DNA of 64,000 nucleotides from Nocardiopsis sp. ATB16-24. Lineage in GTDB: Bacteria > Actinomycetota > Actinomycetes > Streptosporangiales > Streptosporangiaceae. The notes under the pieces were generated by a model. That model saw only the letters and a program-made list of their open reading frames with translations. It was not told where the DNA came from and made no database searches. Position numbers and translations under genes: made by a program. Shown here one piece after another: positions 28,301 to 35,612 of the stretch. The stretch is taken from positions 149,040 through 213,039 of the forward strand of contig NZ_JASCXJ010000007.1 of NCBI RefSeq assembly GCF_030271535.1, given 5' to 3'. The first letter of the stretch is position 1. The number at the start of each line of letters is the position of its first letter.

Positions 28301-28727
28301 GGCCACGTGAGGTCAGGTCCGCCAAGGCCGGGCCACGCCACAGGGCCAGGGCCGCGCCCAGGTCCTGGGCGGCGGTGGCCGGATCGACCCCCAGATGGGA
28401 ACGCCCTCGTCTGGCCAGGGTCTCGAAACGGACCGCGTCCACCTGTTCGGGGTCGATGTCCAGCCGGTAGCCGGAGGCGTCGCCGTCGACCACGGCGCCC
28501 CGCGCCAACACACGGCGCAGCCGGGAGACGAGGGCCTGGAGGGCGTTGCTCGCCGTGGAGGGCGGCTCCCCCGCCCAGATGGCGTCGACGAGCTCCTCGG
28601 TGGTGACCCGCTGTCCGGGGCGCAGCAGAAGCAGGAGGAGCAGGGTACGCAGACGCGCCCCACCGACGGTGACGGATCGGCCGGCCGCGTCGTGGACCAG
28701 AAGGGGACCCAGGATGGAGAACCTCAC
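25392..28727 (-). CDS. Large SARP/AfsR-type transcriptional regulator (BTAD-NB-ARC-TPR)
   Basis: About 1111 aa. The N-terminal winged helix (GARLRTLLLLLLLRPGQRV, STASNALQALVSRLRRVL, GYRLDID) is followed by a BTAD domain (to about 245). Next is an NB-ARC/STAND ATPase with P-loop TGPGGAGKTRLA, Walker B LVILDNCEHLV and DGMPLALELAAARLR. A long TPR-like C-terminus completes it. Such proteins switch on secondary-metabolite clusters in streptomycetes. The start is GTG at 28727 without a clear SD; the frame is open 150 codons further but that part lacks family sequence. Possible targets nearby are the DrrAB exporter or the divergent lipoprotein gene (inference). Confidence 0.9.
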   Translation of the reverse strand: MRFSILGPLLVHDAAGRSVTVGGARLRTLLLLLLLRPGQRVTTEELVDAIWAGEPPSTASNALQALVSRLRRVLARGAVVDGDASGYRLDIDPEQVDAVRFETLARRGRSHLGVDPATAAQDLGAALALWRGPALADLTSRGLAEDVALRLSETRRSVLEDHLTALAELGRYTEVLPEAEALASREPHRERPLELLIRALAATGRTADALAAYDRFRTLLADELGLDPSPQLRDLHVRLLRGELDPPGAVGDSGGAPREHREPTAPVEGRRRGVCDPPLSLPSVLTSFVPRETEVDTAVGLLTRGRLLTLTGPGGAGKTRLAIESASALALRAPDLLAHGGWFVELASRTAADIPQALISALGLREHALFQARSTGAAVAPPMERAVAFLGDQPALVILDNCEHLVGEAVHLVESLLARCPRLRILATSRQPLGVSGEQLLVVPPLELPPEGTTAERAAGYSSVALFAERAAAVRPGFRVNEENVADVVRLTRELDGMPLALELAAARLRSMTVAQMARRLGDRFRLLTGGTRSAMPRHRTLRAVVDWSWELLDEAERRLLRRLSIFAGGATLEAVEGVCADPGAEGTVAGDDVWGVLFALVDKSLVVAETPVGNEAPPRYRQLETVRAYAFERLRECGEEEPYRDEHARYVHDLWRESDPLLRGPDQRESMVRLDAEADHCDAALRWAVERGDSALALDLIEYSQWYWTLGGAWRRLNQWTEEVLAMVGGRVPEGRAVAYASCLFHRALDGNLDHSFAVQRLRRVEEVMEEAGERVEEHHTLVYGLVYRALVEGRVDESYERLVAALEQDDPWMRAMVRLLLGLLDVLAGRVGLSMERASTALEEFRACGDTWGQCQALAQAADAQRFGDLRRCGELLDEGMRLAEDTALRGMATMFRIRRAQVLTDLGELEAARRDLRALFDGQEPIEREHMSLLWLSEAHWLREAGDLEGARAVLDRVGTSLPELDGLSPLYIEAAWRSQLAIVQWMSGEAEAAWRENGRSWWLAVRGLGPVCAEILDVFVMMSAEKDPERAAVLLGHSEALRGVPDTATPYVVRAREQARRALGEDEYLHLVGRGREVGAERALRLVSRWLAPIVPDTGPGKEDGHL

Positions 28728-28998
28728 CGGTCCATGATCACCGATCGGGCGGACGCTCCGCCCGTGGACGGGCCTTTCCCTCGCCCCGAACGACGGGGTC
28801 CGTCGCAAGGCCGCGCCGGTGGCGCCGGCAGTCGGAGCGCCCTCCCGACCACAGTAGGGTTCGCTCAGGAGCGTTCGCCCGGTGTCCCTGTGTCGGGGCC
28901 CGCGCGCTCCCTTCCGAGTCCGGCGCCGGCTCCGCTCCGAGCGCCGCGCCGGTGTCACAGCGAGTCTCGCCTCCACGGCCCGAAAAGCAGGAGTCCCA

Positions 28999-29634
28999 TT
29001 GTTCCCGGCCCTCCCCTTCCCACGGATCACCGGTGCGCCTCGCCCGTCCCGCATGCTCCCCGGTCCGCGCGCGGGCGCGGCGGGGGCGGCGCTGGTCCTG
29101 GCCACGGGTTGCGGCGTCCTCTCCCCCGGACAGAACGGTGACATGCCCGACGACATCAACGTCACCAGTCCGCTCATGCAGGAGGGCCGGCCGCTTCCGG
29201 CCGCCTACGCCTGTGACGGGGAGGGACGGGGGAGCGGCACCGGTGACGAGGAGGACGGGCAGGAGGCCCCTGGGGCCTATTCACCGCCGCTGAGCTGGTC
29301 GGGACTTCCCGAGGAGGCGGGTTCGATCGCCCTGGTGGTGGACGATCCGCAGGAGGCGGAGGTGTTCTGGGTGGTCTACGACCTGGACCCGCAGCTGGTC
29401 GAGCTGCGACAGAACACCGTTCCGGCCGATGCCAAGCAGGGGCAGAACAGCGCGGGCGAGTCCGCCTACAGCGCGCCCTGTCCCGAACCCGGGCAGGCCT
29501 ACCAGTATCGCTTCACCGTGTACGCCCTCGACGATCCGCTCGGGCTGCCCGAGGGCGCGTCGCTGAACGCGTCGCTGGAGGCGATCGCCGAGCAGGCGGT
29601 GGCACGGGGCACCCTGACGACGAGCAACGAGTGA
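28999..29634 (+). CDS. PEBP (YbhB/YbcL, RKIP-like) family lipoprotein
   Basis: A predicted lipoprotein: hydrophobic AGAAGALVLATGC-like segment with lipobox LATGC, then the PEBP fold with SPLMQEGRPLPAAYACDG, YSPPLSWSGLPEEAGSIALVVDDP (the ligand-site DDP), YQYRFTVYALDDPLGLPEG. The usual DPDAP is DPQEAE here. Bacterial PEBP proteins bind small anionic ligands; role unknown. TTG at 28999 has AGGAG 5 nt upstream; ATG at 29053 is the alternative. An acidic insert (GTGDEEDGQEAPG) sits between the ligand-loop strands. Confidence 0.82.
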   Translation: MFPALPFPRITGAPRPSRMLPGPRAGAAGAALVLATGCGVLSPGQNGDMPDDINVTSPLMQEGRPLPAAYACDGEGRGSGTGDEEDGQEAPGAYSPPLSWSGLPEEAGSIALVVDDPQEAEVFWVVYDLDPQLVELRQNTVPADAKQGQNSAGESAYSAPCPEPGQAYQYRFTVYALDDPLGLPEGASLNASLEAIAEQAVARGTLTTSNE

Positions 29635-29980
29635 CATAGGTCATAATGGTCATTTCGTCCTGGTCAAAACTGGGATGATCCGACCACTTCACGAGCGAGA
29701 GGATTCCCGAGGAAGCTTCCGTCGCCCTCTGCACACGGCGCGCGACAGCGCCTACAGTGGGCATGTGCCCCTCGCCCCATTTCAGATGACCTGTATCCGT
29801 CCACTCGCCGCGCGGCGCCCCGACCCTCGACCGCACTGGACAGCGTGCGCTTTCCCACCTGCGCAGGCCACCGGATCACAGCGGAACGGGGCGGCCCCCG
29901 CCTTCCCCCGACCGGTCCTGTCGGAGCGGTCCCCGGTCTGACCCCAGCGCGGCCATCCTCCCCAAGGTAGTGCGTACACC
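29635..29980. other. Intergenic region before the repeat-protein gene
   Basis: About 345 bases between two plus-strand genes. The first 60 bases after the lipoprotein stop are relatively A/T-rich (TAGGTCATAATGGTCAT) and could hold a promoter. I see no gene, strong hairpin or tRNA here. Confidence 0.4.
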
Positions 29981-32161
29981 ATGACCGTCACCGTCATCAT
30001 CATCATCGCCATCATCGTCGTGCTCGCCGTGCTGGTACTGCTGCTGCTGGGCATGCGCGCGATGAACATCGGCTCCCACGAGGACGAGTACGAGGACGAG
30101 TACGACGAGGCTTCCGAAGAGGATCACGACCGCGGACGGCAGCGTGAGGACGATGAGGAGCCGGCGCCTCGGGGGCGCGCCCGTCGGGCCCGCCAGGACG
30201 GCGGCGGCAGGGCGGAACGGCGCCCGCGGAAGCGCAGACGGGACGAGGACTGGGACGACGATCCCGACTCCATGTCCGACAACGACTTCTGGTCCAGTCT
30301 GAGCGAGGACGGTCCCGAGTCCTCGAGGGCTCGGAACGAGGACAGGTCCCCCAGCGTCACCGCGTACGAGTACGAGGACGACTACGACGACTTCCCCGAA
30401 CAGGAGTCGGGGCCGCCCGGGGCCACCACGGTCATGCCCGCGGCCCGCGGTGGGGAGATCGGCCCGGCCGCGGACCTGGCGATGCTGGCCAGCCTGGGGC
30501 AGAGCAGCGGCCCCCAGGTTCCCGAGCAGGCGGACCGGCCTTCCCGGGAGGACGATCGGAACCGGCACGGACAGGGTGCTCCCGGCGACCGGGCCCTGCC
30601 TCCGGGGACGCGGGAACCGGAACGCTCGGCGTTGCCCCCGGCCCCCTCGCTCCCGTCGGCCCCGACCCCGACCGAGCCCGCACGACCGATCGCTCCGGCC
30701 GCCTCGACCTCCGACGACCCCCTCGGCCCGGGACCGTGGTCTTCGAGTACTCCTTCCAGCACGTCCGCGCACGATGATCCGTTGGGGGTCTCCCCGCGGG
30801 CCGGCTACGGCGCCTCCCCCTACGACAGCGGAACGATGAGCCGTTCGGATCTTTCAGGGGTCTCCCCTTCTTCGGAGCGCTCTCCCTCCGACGATCCCCT
30901 CGCCCCCTCCTTCCGTCCGGCGTCCTCCGATCCGGCCCTGGAGTCGCCCATATGGTCCACTCTGGACACCGGCTCCCATCAGCGTTCGGATCTGGGTTTC
31001 GGCGGCCCGGGACCGGCCTCGGAGCCCACCGCCTCCCCGCGTCCCACCGGCGACCCCCACGACCCCCTCAGCGGCGGCTACCGCCCGCCCTCGACCCCCT
31101 CCTACGACAGCGGCGCCCACAGCCGCACGCCCTACGACACCGGTGCCCACACCCGCCCCTCCTACGACACCGGCTCCTTCGGACACGGCGCATTCGACAC
31201 CGGCGCCCACACCCGCTCCCCCTACGACAGCGGCGCCCACAGTCAGCCCTCCTATGACACCGGTGGCCACAGCCGTGCGGCCTACGACACCGGTTCCTAT
31301 CAGCGTTCGGATCTGGGTTTCGGCGGCCCGGGACCGGCCTCGGAGCCCACCACCCCCTCCCCGCGTCCCACCGGCGACCCCCTCAGCAGCGGCTATCCCC
31401 CGCCCTCGACCCCCTCCTACGACACCGGCTCCTTCGGACACGACGGCCCAGACCTGCCGGGGCGCAACGCATTCGACACCGGCGCCCACACCCGCACGCC
31501 CTACGACACCAGTGCCCACGCCCGGCCCTCCTACGACACCGGCTCCTTCGGACACGGCGCATTCGACACCGGCGCCCACACCCGCTCCCCCTACGACAGC
31601 GGCGCCCACGCCCGAGCGCCCTACCAGGACCCCAACCCGCCGCTGTGGGGAGGCCAGGAGGGCGGTGCGCTTCCTCGGACCTCGAGTGGCACGGGCGGCC
31701 TCGGAGGCGGAACCGACATGGACGGAACGAGCCTTCCGGTTCCCGGTGTCCCCTCCTCGTTCGACCAGGGACCGGGCGGCCCGCCGGCCCCCACGCCCGC
31801 CCCGGGGCTCCCCGAGGACGCGCTGGGATACCCGTACGGCCCGCAGAGCACGAGCGGCTACGCCACGGACCGGATGCACGGGAACGTCTCTCCCGGCCTC
31901 CACTCCCGGCAGGGCTTCGACCATCCCACATCCGGCTCCGGCGGCGGCTATCCCGACCCTCTGGACGGTGGCCACCCGTCCGACCCCCGAGCGGGACGGT
32001 ACGGGAGCCGGCTGGCCGGGGAGGACTGGCCGTCCGGTGGCGAGGACCACTACCCCAGTGGCCCGCAGGCCTCGGGGCGGTACCCGACCGACCCCTACGG
32101 CGCCCCCGGACACGGCCGCGAGGGATACGAGGGCGGCTACGAGGACGGCCGCTTCATATAA
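29981..32161 (+). CDS. Membrane-anchored low-complexity protein with YDTGAH repeats
   Basis: This 726-aa protein has one N-terminal membrane helix (about 4-25, VIIIIAIIVVLAVLVLLLLG). A highly acidic then basic stretch follows (EDEYEDEYDE; RRPRKRRRDED), then a long Ser/Pro/Gly/Asp-rich region. Around residues 365-550 are more than a dozen units of about 10 residues, consensus YDTGAHTRxP with variants YDTGSFGHG and FDTGAHTRS. No catalytic motif is present. The helix lacks an obvious cleavage site, so the tail is anchored. Part of the repeat region is duplicated exactly at DNA level. Function unknown; possibly envelope scaffolding. A rho-independent terminator follows. Confidence 0.8.
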   Translation: MTVTVIIIIAIIVVLAVLVLLLLGMRAMNIGSHEDEYEDEYDEASEEDHDRGRQREDDEEPAPRGRARRARQDGGGRAERRPRKRRRDEDWDDDPDSMSDNDFWSSLSEDGPESSRARNEDRSPSVTAYEYEDDYDDFPEQESGPPGATTVMPAARGGEIGPAADLAMLASLGQSSGPQVPEQADRPSREDDRNRHGQGAPGDRALPPGTREPERSALPPAPSLPSAPTPTEPARPIAPAASTSDDPLGPGPWSSSTPSSTSAHDDPLGVSPRAGYGASPYDSGTMSRSDLSGVSPSSERSPSDDPLAPSFRPASSDPALESPIWSTLDTGSHQRSDLGFGGPGPASEPTASPRPTGDPHDPLSGGYRPPSTPSYDSGAHSRTPYDTGAHTRPSYDTGSFGHGAFDTGAHTRSPYDSGAHSQPSYDTGGHSRAAYDTGSYQRSDLGFGGPGPASEPTTPSPRPTGDPLSSGYPPPSTPSYDTGSFGHDGPDLPGRNAFDTGAHTRTPYDTSAHARPSYDTGSFGHGAFDTGAHTRSPYDSGAHARAPYQDPNPPLWGGQEGGALPRTSSGTGGLGGGTDMDGTSLPVPGVPSSFDQGPGGPPAPTPAPGLPEDALGYPYGPQSTSGYATDRMHGNVSPGLHSRQGFDHPTSGSGGGYPDPLDGGHPSDPRAGRYGSRLAGEDWPSGGEDHYPSGPQASGRYPTDPYGAPGHGREGYEGGYEDGRFI
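30979..31030 (+). repeat. About 51-bp direct repeat, copy 1
   Basis: Encodes QRSDLGFGGPGPASEPT. An essentially identical copy lies at 31299-31350, 320 bp downstream in the same frame of the repeat-protein gene. Confidence 0.7.
31157..31240 (+). repeat. 84-bp direct repeat, copy 1
   Basis: By eye an exact 84-bp match to 31526-31609, coding for SYDTGSFGHGAFDTGAHTRS and the following PYDSGAH. Confidence 0.75.
31299..31350 (+). repeat. About 51-bp direct repeat, copy 2
   Basis: Second copy of the QRSDLGFGGPGPASEPT-coding unit. Such identity at synonymous positions points to recent duplication or gene conversion within the gene. Confidence 0.7.
31526..31609 (+). repeat. 84-bp direct repeat, copy 2
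   Basis: Matches 31157-31240 without a visible difference; the copies are 369 bp (123 codons) apart, so recombination between them would keep the reading frame. Confidence 0.75.
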
Positions 32162-32213
32162 CACACGGTGACCGTCGCCTCCGGCGCTCCGGGGAGCGCG
32201 CTTCCACTCCGTG

Positions 32214-32258
32214 ACCCCGGTCCAGGAGAAGAACCCCTCGGACCGGGGTTCTTTTCTG
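32214..32258 (+). terminator. Rho-independent terminator after the repeat-protein gene
   Basis: ACCCCGGTCC and GGACCGGGGT form a 10-bp stem with a 16-nt loop, followed by TTCTTTTCTGT. The T-rich tract is unusual for this GC-rich window and makes this the clearest factor-independent terminator here. Confidence 0.8.
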
Positions 32259-32446
32259 TCCGGATGCGATTCACAGACGCCTGAAATCGCGAAAACGCCC
32301 TCAAAACCGACACGCTCCGTAACCGAGCACGTCAGAGTTTAACTACAGTTCGTGATCATGAGGAGACCCTCGGGGACCTTCGTTCCCGCGTCTCCCCAAG
32401 GGCGTGCCACGCACCGCCCTTCCGAGCCGACACGAACGGAGTGACC

Positions 32447-34801
32447 ATGCGCAAGAACGCCCAGGGAGTACGACCGGAGAGGCCGCCCACCGGTACCTCC
32501 CCTCCCGGATCCCGCATCGACCGCCGAGGAGTGACCGCCGACGTCGGCGCCTCCTTGGTGGTCTTCCTGGTGGCCGTCCCCCTGTCCTTGGGGATCGCCG
32601 TCGTCTCCGGGGCCCCGCTCGTCGCCGGAATCATCGCCGCGGTCGTCGGCGGAATCGTCGCAGGACTCGTCGGAGGGTCGATGGTGCAGGTCAGCGGTCC
32701 CGCCGCCGGTCTGACCATCATCGTCGCCGACCTGATCATGACCTACGGCTGGCGGGTGACCTGCCTGATCACCCTGTTGGCCGGCCTGGTACAGCTCGCT
32801 CTGGGCGCGTTCCGCATCGCGCGGGCCGCCCTGGCCGTCTCACCCGCCGTCGTTCACGGCATGCTCGCCGGGGTGGGGGTCACCATCGCCTTGGCCCAGC
32901 TGCACGTGGTCCTGGGCGGAGCACCACAGAGCTCGGCCCTGGTCAACATCACCGACCTGCCCCATCAACTCGCCCACAACCACACTCCCGCGGTGGCGAT
33001 CGGCGTCATCACCATCGTCATCATGTTCACCTGGAACCGGTTGCCCTCCCTCGGGCGCCTGCGCCCCGGCATGGTGCCCGCGGCCCTGGTGGCGGTGGGC
33101 GTCGCCACCGCCATCGCCACCGCCGGCCGGTGGCAGGTGGAGACCGTCACCCTCCCGGGCTCCCTCACCGAGGTCTGGAGCGGGCCGATGACGCCCGAGA
33201 GCGGACAGTGGCACGGTGTCGCCCTTGGCGTGGTGACCGTGGCGATGGTCGCCAGCGTGGAGTCACTGCTCGCGGCGATCGCCGTGGACCGCCTGCACGA
33301 CGGACGTCGGGTCATGCTCAACCGGGAGTTGTGCGGACAGGGCGCGGCCAACACCCTCAGTGGGGCCCTGGGCGGACTTCCGGTGGCCGGTGTGATCGTT
33401 CGCAGTACCGTCAACGTGCGCGCCGGGGCACGCACCCCGCTCTCCACCGTCCTGCACGGTGTGTGGATCCTGCTCTTCGTCGCGCTGTTCGCGCGCGTGG
33501 TGGAGTTGATCCCGATGCCCGCGCTGGCCGCGCTTTTGGTGTTCATCGGTGTGCAGATGGTCTCGGTGGCCCGCCTGCGCGACCTGCGTCGTCACCATGA
33601 GGGCGGCGTGTACATGGTGACTCTGTTCAGCGTGGTCTTCCTGGGTCTGTTGGAGGGTGTGTTCATCGGCTTCGCCCTTGCGATGATCATGTCCCTGCGC
33701 AGGCTCACCAAGTTGACGGTGACCACCGAGGAGCGGGCCGACCGTGTGCACATCACCGTGCACGGCTCGCTCACCTTTCTCGGGGTGCCTCGGCTCGCGC
33801 ACGTTCTGCGCACCGTCCCGGGAGGGGCACGTGTGGATCTGGACCTGCACGTGGACTTCATGGACCATGCCGCCTTCGAGGCCATCCACGCCTGGCGGAC
33901 GGACCACGAACGGACCGGAGGAAGCGTCGACATCGACGAGGTCCACGAAGAGTGGTACGCGCGCAGTTCCGCCCGTTCGGCGCCGGCGGCCAAGACCGTG
34001 CCCCGTGGTCTGGCCCGTTGGTGGGCGCCGTGGGACATGCGTGGCGGCGCCGATCCACGGCTCGAACCACTCGGACTGTTGACTGCGGGAGCCAGGGAGT
34101 ACCACACCAGCACGGCGGACCGGATGCGGTCGGTGATGCACCGCCTCTCCCACGGCCAGAAGCCGACGGCTCTGTTCATCACCTGCGCCGATTCACGGGT
34201 GGTACCGAATCTGATCACCGCGAGCGGGCCGGGGGACCTGTTCACCGTCCGCAACGTGGGAAACCTCGTCCCGCCTCGGGACGCTCCCGGCGACGGGTCC
34301 GTGGGGGCCGCCGTCGAGTACGCGTTGACCGTTCTGGACGTACCTTCGATCGTGGTGTGCGGGCACTCCCACTGCGGAGCGATGAAGGCCCTGTGGGAGA
34401 GGGTCCACCTGGAGCAGGACGAGGCCGGGACCTCCCACATGCGCCGGTGGCTGGCCAACGGTACGGGAGCGCTGTCCCGGATGGGCCAGGACCCCGCTCT
34501 GTCGACGGAGCCGCCGGCCGCCGAGTCGCTGCGACGCCTGGCCCAGGCCAACGTGGAGGAGCAGATCGGCAACCTCATGGGCTACCCGGTGGTACGTGAA
34601 CGGGTGGAGTCCGGAAGGCTGACCCTGTCGGGGATGTACTACGACCTGAAGACGGCGGAGGTCCACCTTCTGGAGCCCGGAACGGGAGAGTTCGTCCCCG
34701 TACAGGACATGCGGGACGGGACCTGGTCCGTGCCCCCTCCCAGGGAGGTTCAGCCGCTGGAGGAGTCTTCCTCGGGCATGTCGTCACGGCCGTCCTGCTG
34801 A
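32447..34801 (+). CDS. SulP anion transporter fused to beta-carbonic anhydrase
   Basis: The 784-aa fusion has a SulP membrane domain at about 20-430 (PLSLGIAVVSGAPLVAGIIA, VSGPAAGLTIIVADLI, NRELCGQGAANTLSGALGGLPV) and a STAS-like domain at about 435-510. A beta-carbonic anhydrase occupies about 545-760 with zinc motif CADSR at 580-584 and GHSHCG, giving ligands C580, H640 and C643. It likely imports bicarbonate (or another anion) and interconverts it with CO2 at the inner membrane face. GGAG lies 5 nt before the ATG at 32447; a GTG six bases earlier is less likely. Such fusions are known in actinobacteria. Confidence 0.93.
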   Translation: MRKNAQGVRPERPPTGTSPPGSRIDRRGVTADVGASLVVFLVAVPLSLGIAVVSGAPLVAGIIAAVVGGIVAGLVGGSMVQVSGPAAGLTIIVADLIMTYGWRVTCLITLLAGLVQLALGAFRIARAALAVSPAVVHGMLAGVGVTIALAQLHVVLGGAPQSSALVNITDLPHQLAHNHTPAVAIGVITIVIMFTWNRLPSLGRLRPGMVPAALVAVGVATAIATAGRWQVETVTLPGSLTEVWSGPMTPESGQWHGVALGVVTVAMVASVESLLAAIAVDRLHDGRRVMLNRELCGQGAANTLSGALGGLPVAGVIVRSTVNVRAGARTPLSTVLHGVWILLFVALFARVVELIPMPALAALLVFIGVQMVSVARLRDLRRHHEGGVYMVTLFSVVFLGLLEGVFIGFALAMIMSLRRLTKLTVTTEERADRVHITVHGSLTFLGVPRLAHVLRTVPGGARVDLDLHVDFMDHAAFEAIHAWRTDHERTGGSVDIDEVHEEWYARSSARSAPAAKTVPRGLARWWAPWDMRGGADPRLEPLGLLTAGAREYHTSTADRMRSVMHRLSHGQKPTALFITCADSRVVPNLITASGPGDLFTVRNVGNLVPPRDAPGDGSVGAAVEYALTVLDVPSIVVCGHSHCGAMKALWERVHLEQDEAGTSHMRRWLANGTGALSRMGQDPALSTEPPAAESLRRLAQANVEEQIGNLMGYPVVRERVESGRLTLSGMYYDLKTAEVHLLEPGTGEFVPVQDMRDGTWSVPPPREVQPLEESSSGMSSRPSC

Positions 34802-34899
34802 ACTCCTGACGCCTGATAGGAGGCGAGCAGGATGATCACCACGATGGCCAGGATCGGCAGTCCGAAGAGAACCACCCAGAAGGCGGTGGAGTCGAACAA
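34750..34899 (-). CDS. Tiny single-pass membrane protein (49 aa), candidate
   Basis: A 49-codon minus-strand frame from TTG at 34899 encodes FDSTAFWVVLFGLPILAIVV, continuing into a hydrophobic helix ILLASYQ, then a polar acidic tail ending EEDSSSG. An in-frame stop lies two codons before the TTG, so the start is forced. A GGG-rich but poor SD precedes it. Its last 52 bases run antisense to the 3' end of the SulP-carbonic anhydrase gene. The hydropathy profile looks real, as in small transporter-associated subunits, but chance is possible. Confidence 0.45.
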   Translation of the reverse strand: MFDSTAFWVVLFGLPILAIVVIILLASYQASGVQQDGRDDMPEEDSSSG

Positions 34900-35216
34900 G
34901 AGTCACCCATTCCCGTGAACATGGATGCCCGTCGGGCCGTCGACCCCGGACGTCGGCCCACGGGCGTACACGCTCCGACACGGTCCGGGCAGGGAGCGCA
35001 GGGCCAATCTATCGGTGCTCGGGGGCAGGAGACCATCACCGGCGGGCTGTAGCGGTGTAGCCGTCGCCGGAGAACGTGTTCGTCCAGAGTGGTGTGGGCC
35101 CGAACCGCGGCGAAGGACCGACCGCATCACCGCCCTCGGGCGGCCCCGAAACCGGAACAGAACCGGAACACGGCCGACTTCCCCGCGCGTCACCGCAGGT
35201 GGAAGGGGTGGAAGAG
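34900..35216. other. Intergenic region before rnpB 3' end
   Basis: About 315 bases between the small antisense ORF and the 3' end of RNase P RNA. No frame looks coding. The promoter of the 49-aa ORF would be here. Confidence 0.4.
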
Positions 35217-35604
35217 GGGGAGTCGGCCGATAAGCCGGATTCTGTCGGTCCCGAAGGACCGGGCGGTCATCCATCTGGGACCGTCGTTGCCGACGGCCTC
35301 GGTGCGGTCTACCCGCGGACTCGGGCGGGCCGCCCTCCAACATCCGCGCAGGAACCCTGGGGTTCCCTCTTGACCTTGCTCCGGGTGGGGTTTGCCCAGC
35401 CGACCGGATCACTCCGGCCGCTGGTGGTCTCTTACACCACCGTTTCACCCTTACCACCGCGAGCGGTGGCGGTCTGTTCTCTGTGGCACTGTCCCGCGGG
35501 TCGCCCCGGGTCGGTGTTACCGACCACCCTGCCCTGTGGAGTCCGGACTTTCCTCGAAGCCGCGCACCCGGCGCGGTCCGCGACCGCCTGGCCGACTCCC
35601 CTCA
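35217..35604 (-). ncRNA. rnpB: RNase P RNA (bacterial type A)
   Basis: Read on the minus strand, the RNA starts near 35604 with GGGGAGTCGGCCAGGCGG. It contains the conserved P4 element GAGGAAAGTCCGGACTCC, the core CAGGGTGGTCGGTAACACC, then GGTAAGGGTGAAACGGTGG, GTAAGAGACCACCAGC, and ends in AGAATCCGGCTTATCGGCCGACTCC, which pairs with the 5' end. These are RNase P RNA landmarks; it is the catalytic RNA that trims tRNA 5' leaders. It begins only about 9 nt after the stop of the histidine phosphatase gene on the same strand, so its promoter must lie within that gene or be shared. Ends are approximate. Confidence 0.97.
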
Positions 35605-35612
35605 CATGGATT

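Noticed and set aside
28728..29177. A 150-codon upstream extension of the SARP regulator.
   Set aside because: It overlaps the divergent lipoprotein gene start and has no family sequence; homologues begin at the winged-helix segment RFSILGP.
30960..31620. Possible CRISPR array in the repeated DNA at 31 kb.
   Set aside because: Repeats are in-frame coding units of different length without constant repeat/unique spacer alternation, and no cas genes are present.
30854..32164. Minus-strand open frame with VVGGAGVGAGVECAVSEGAG-like repeats.
   Set aside because: It mirrors the tandem DNA repeats of the plus-strand YDTGAH gene; no SD and no family.
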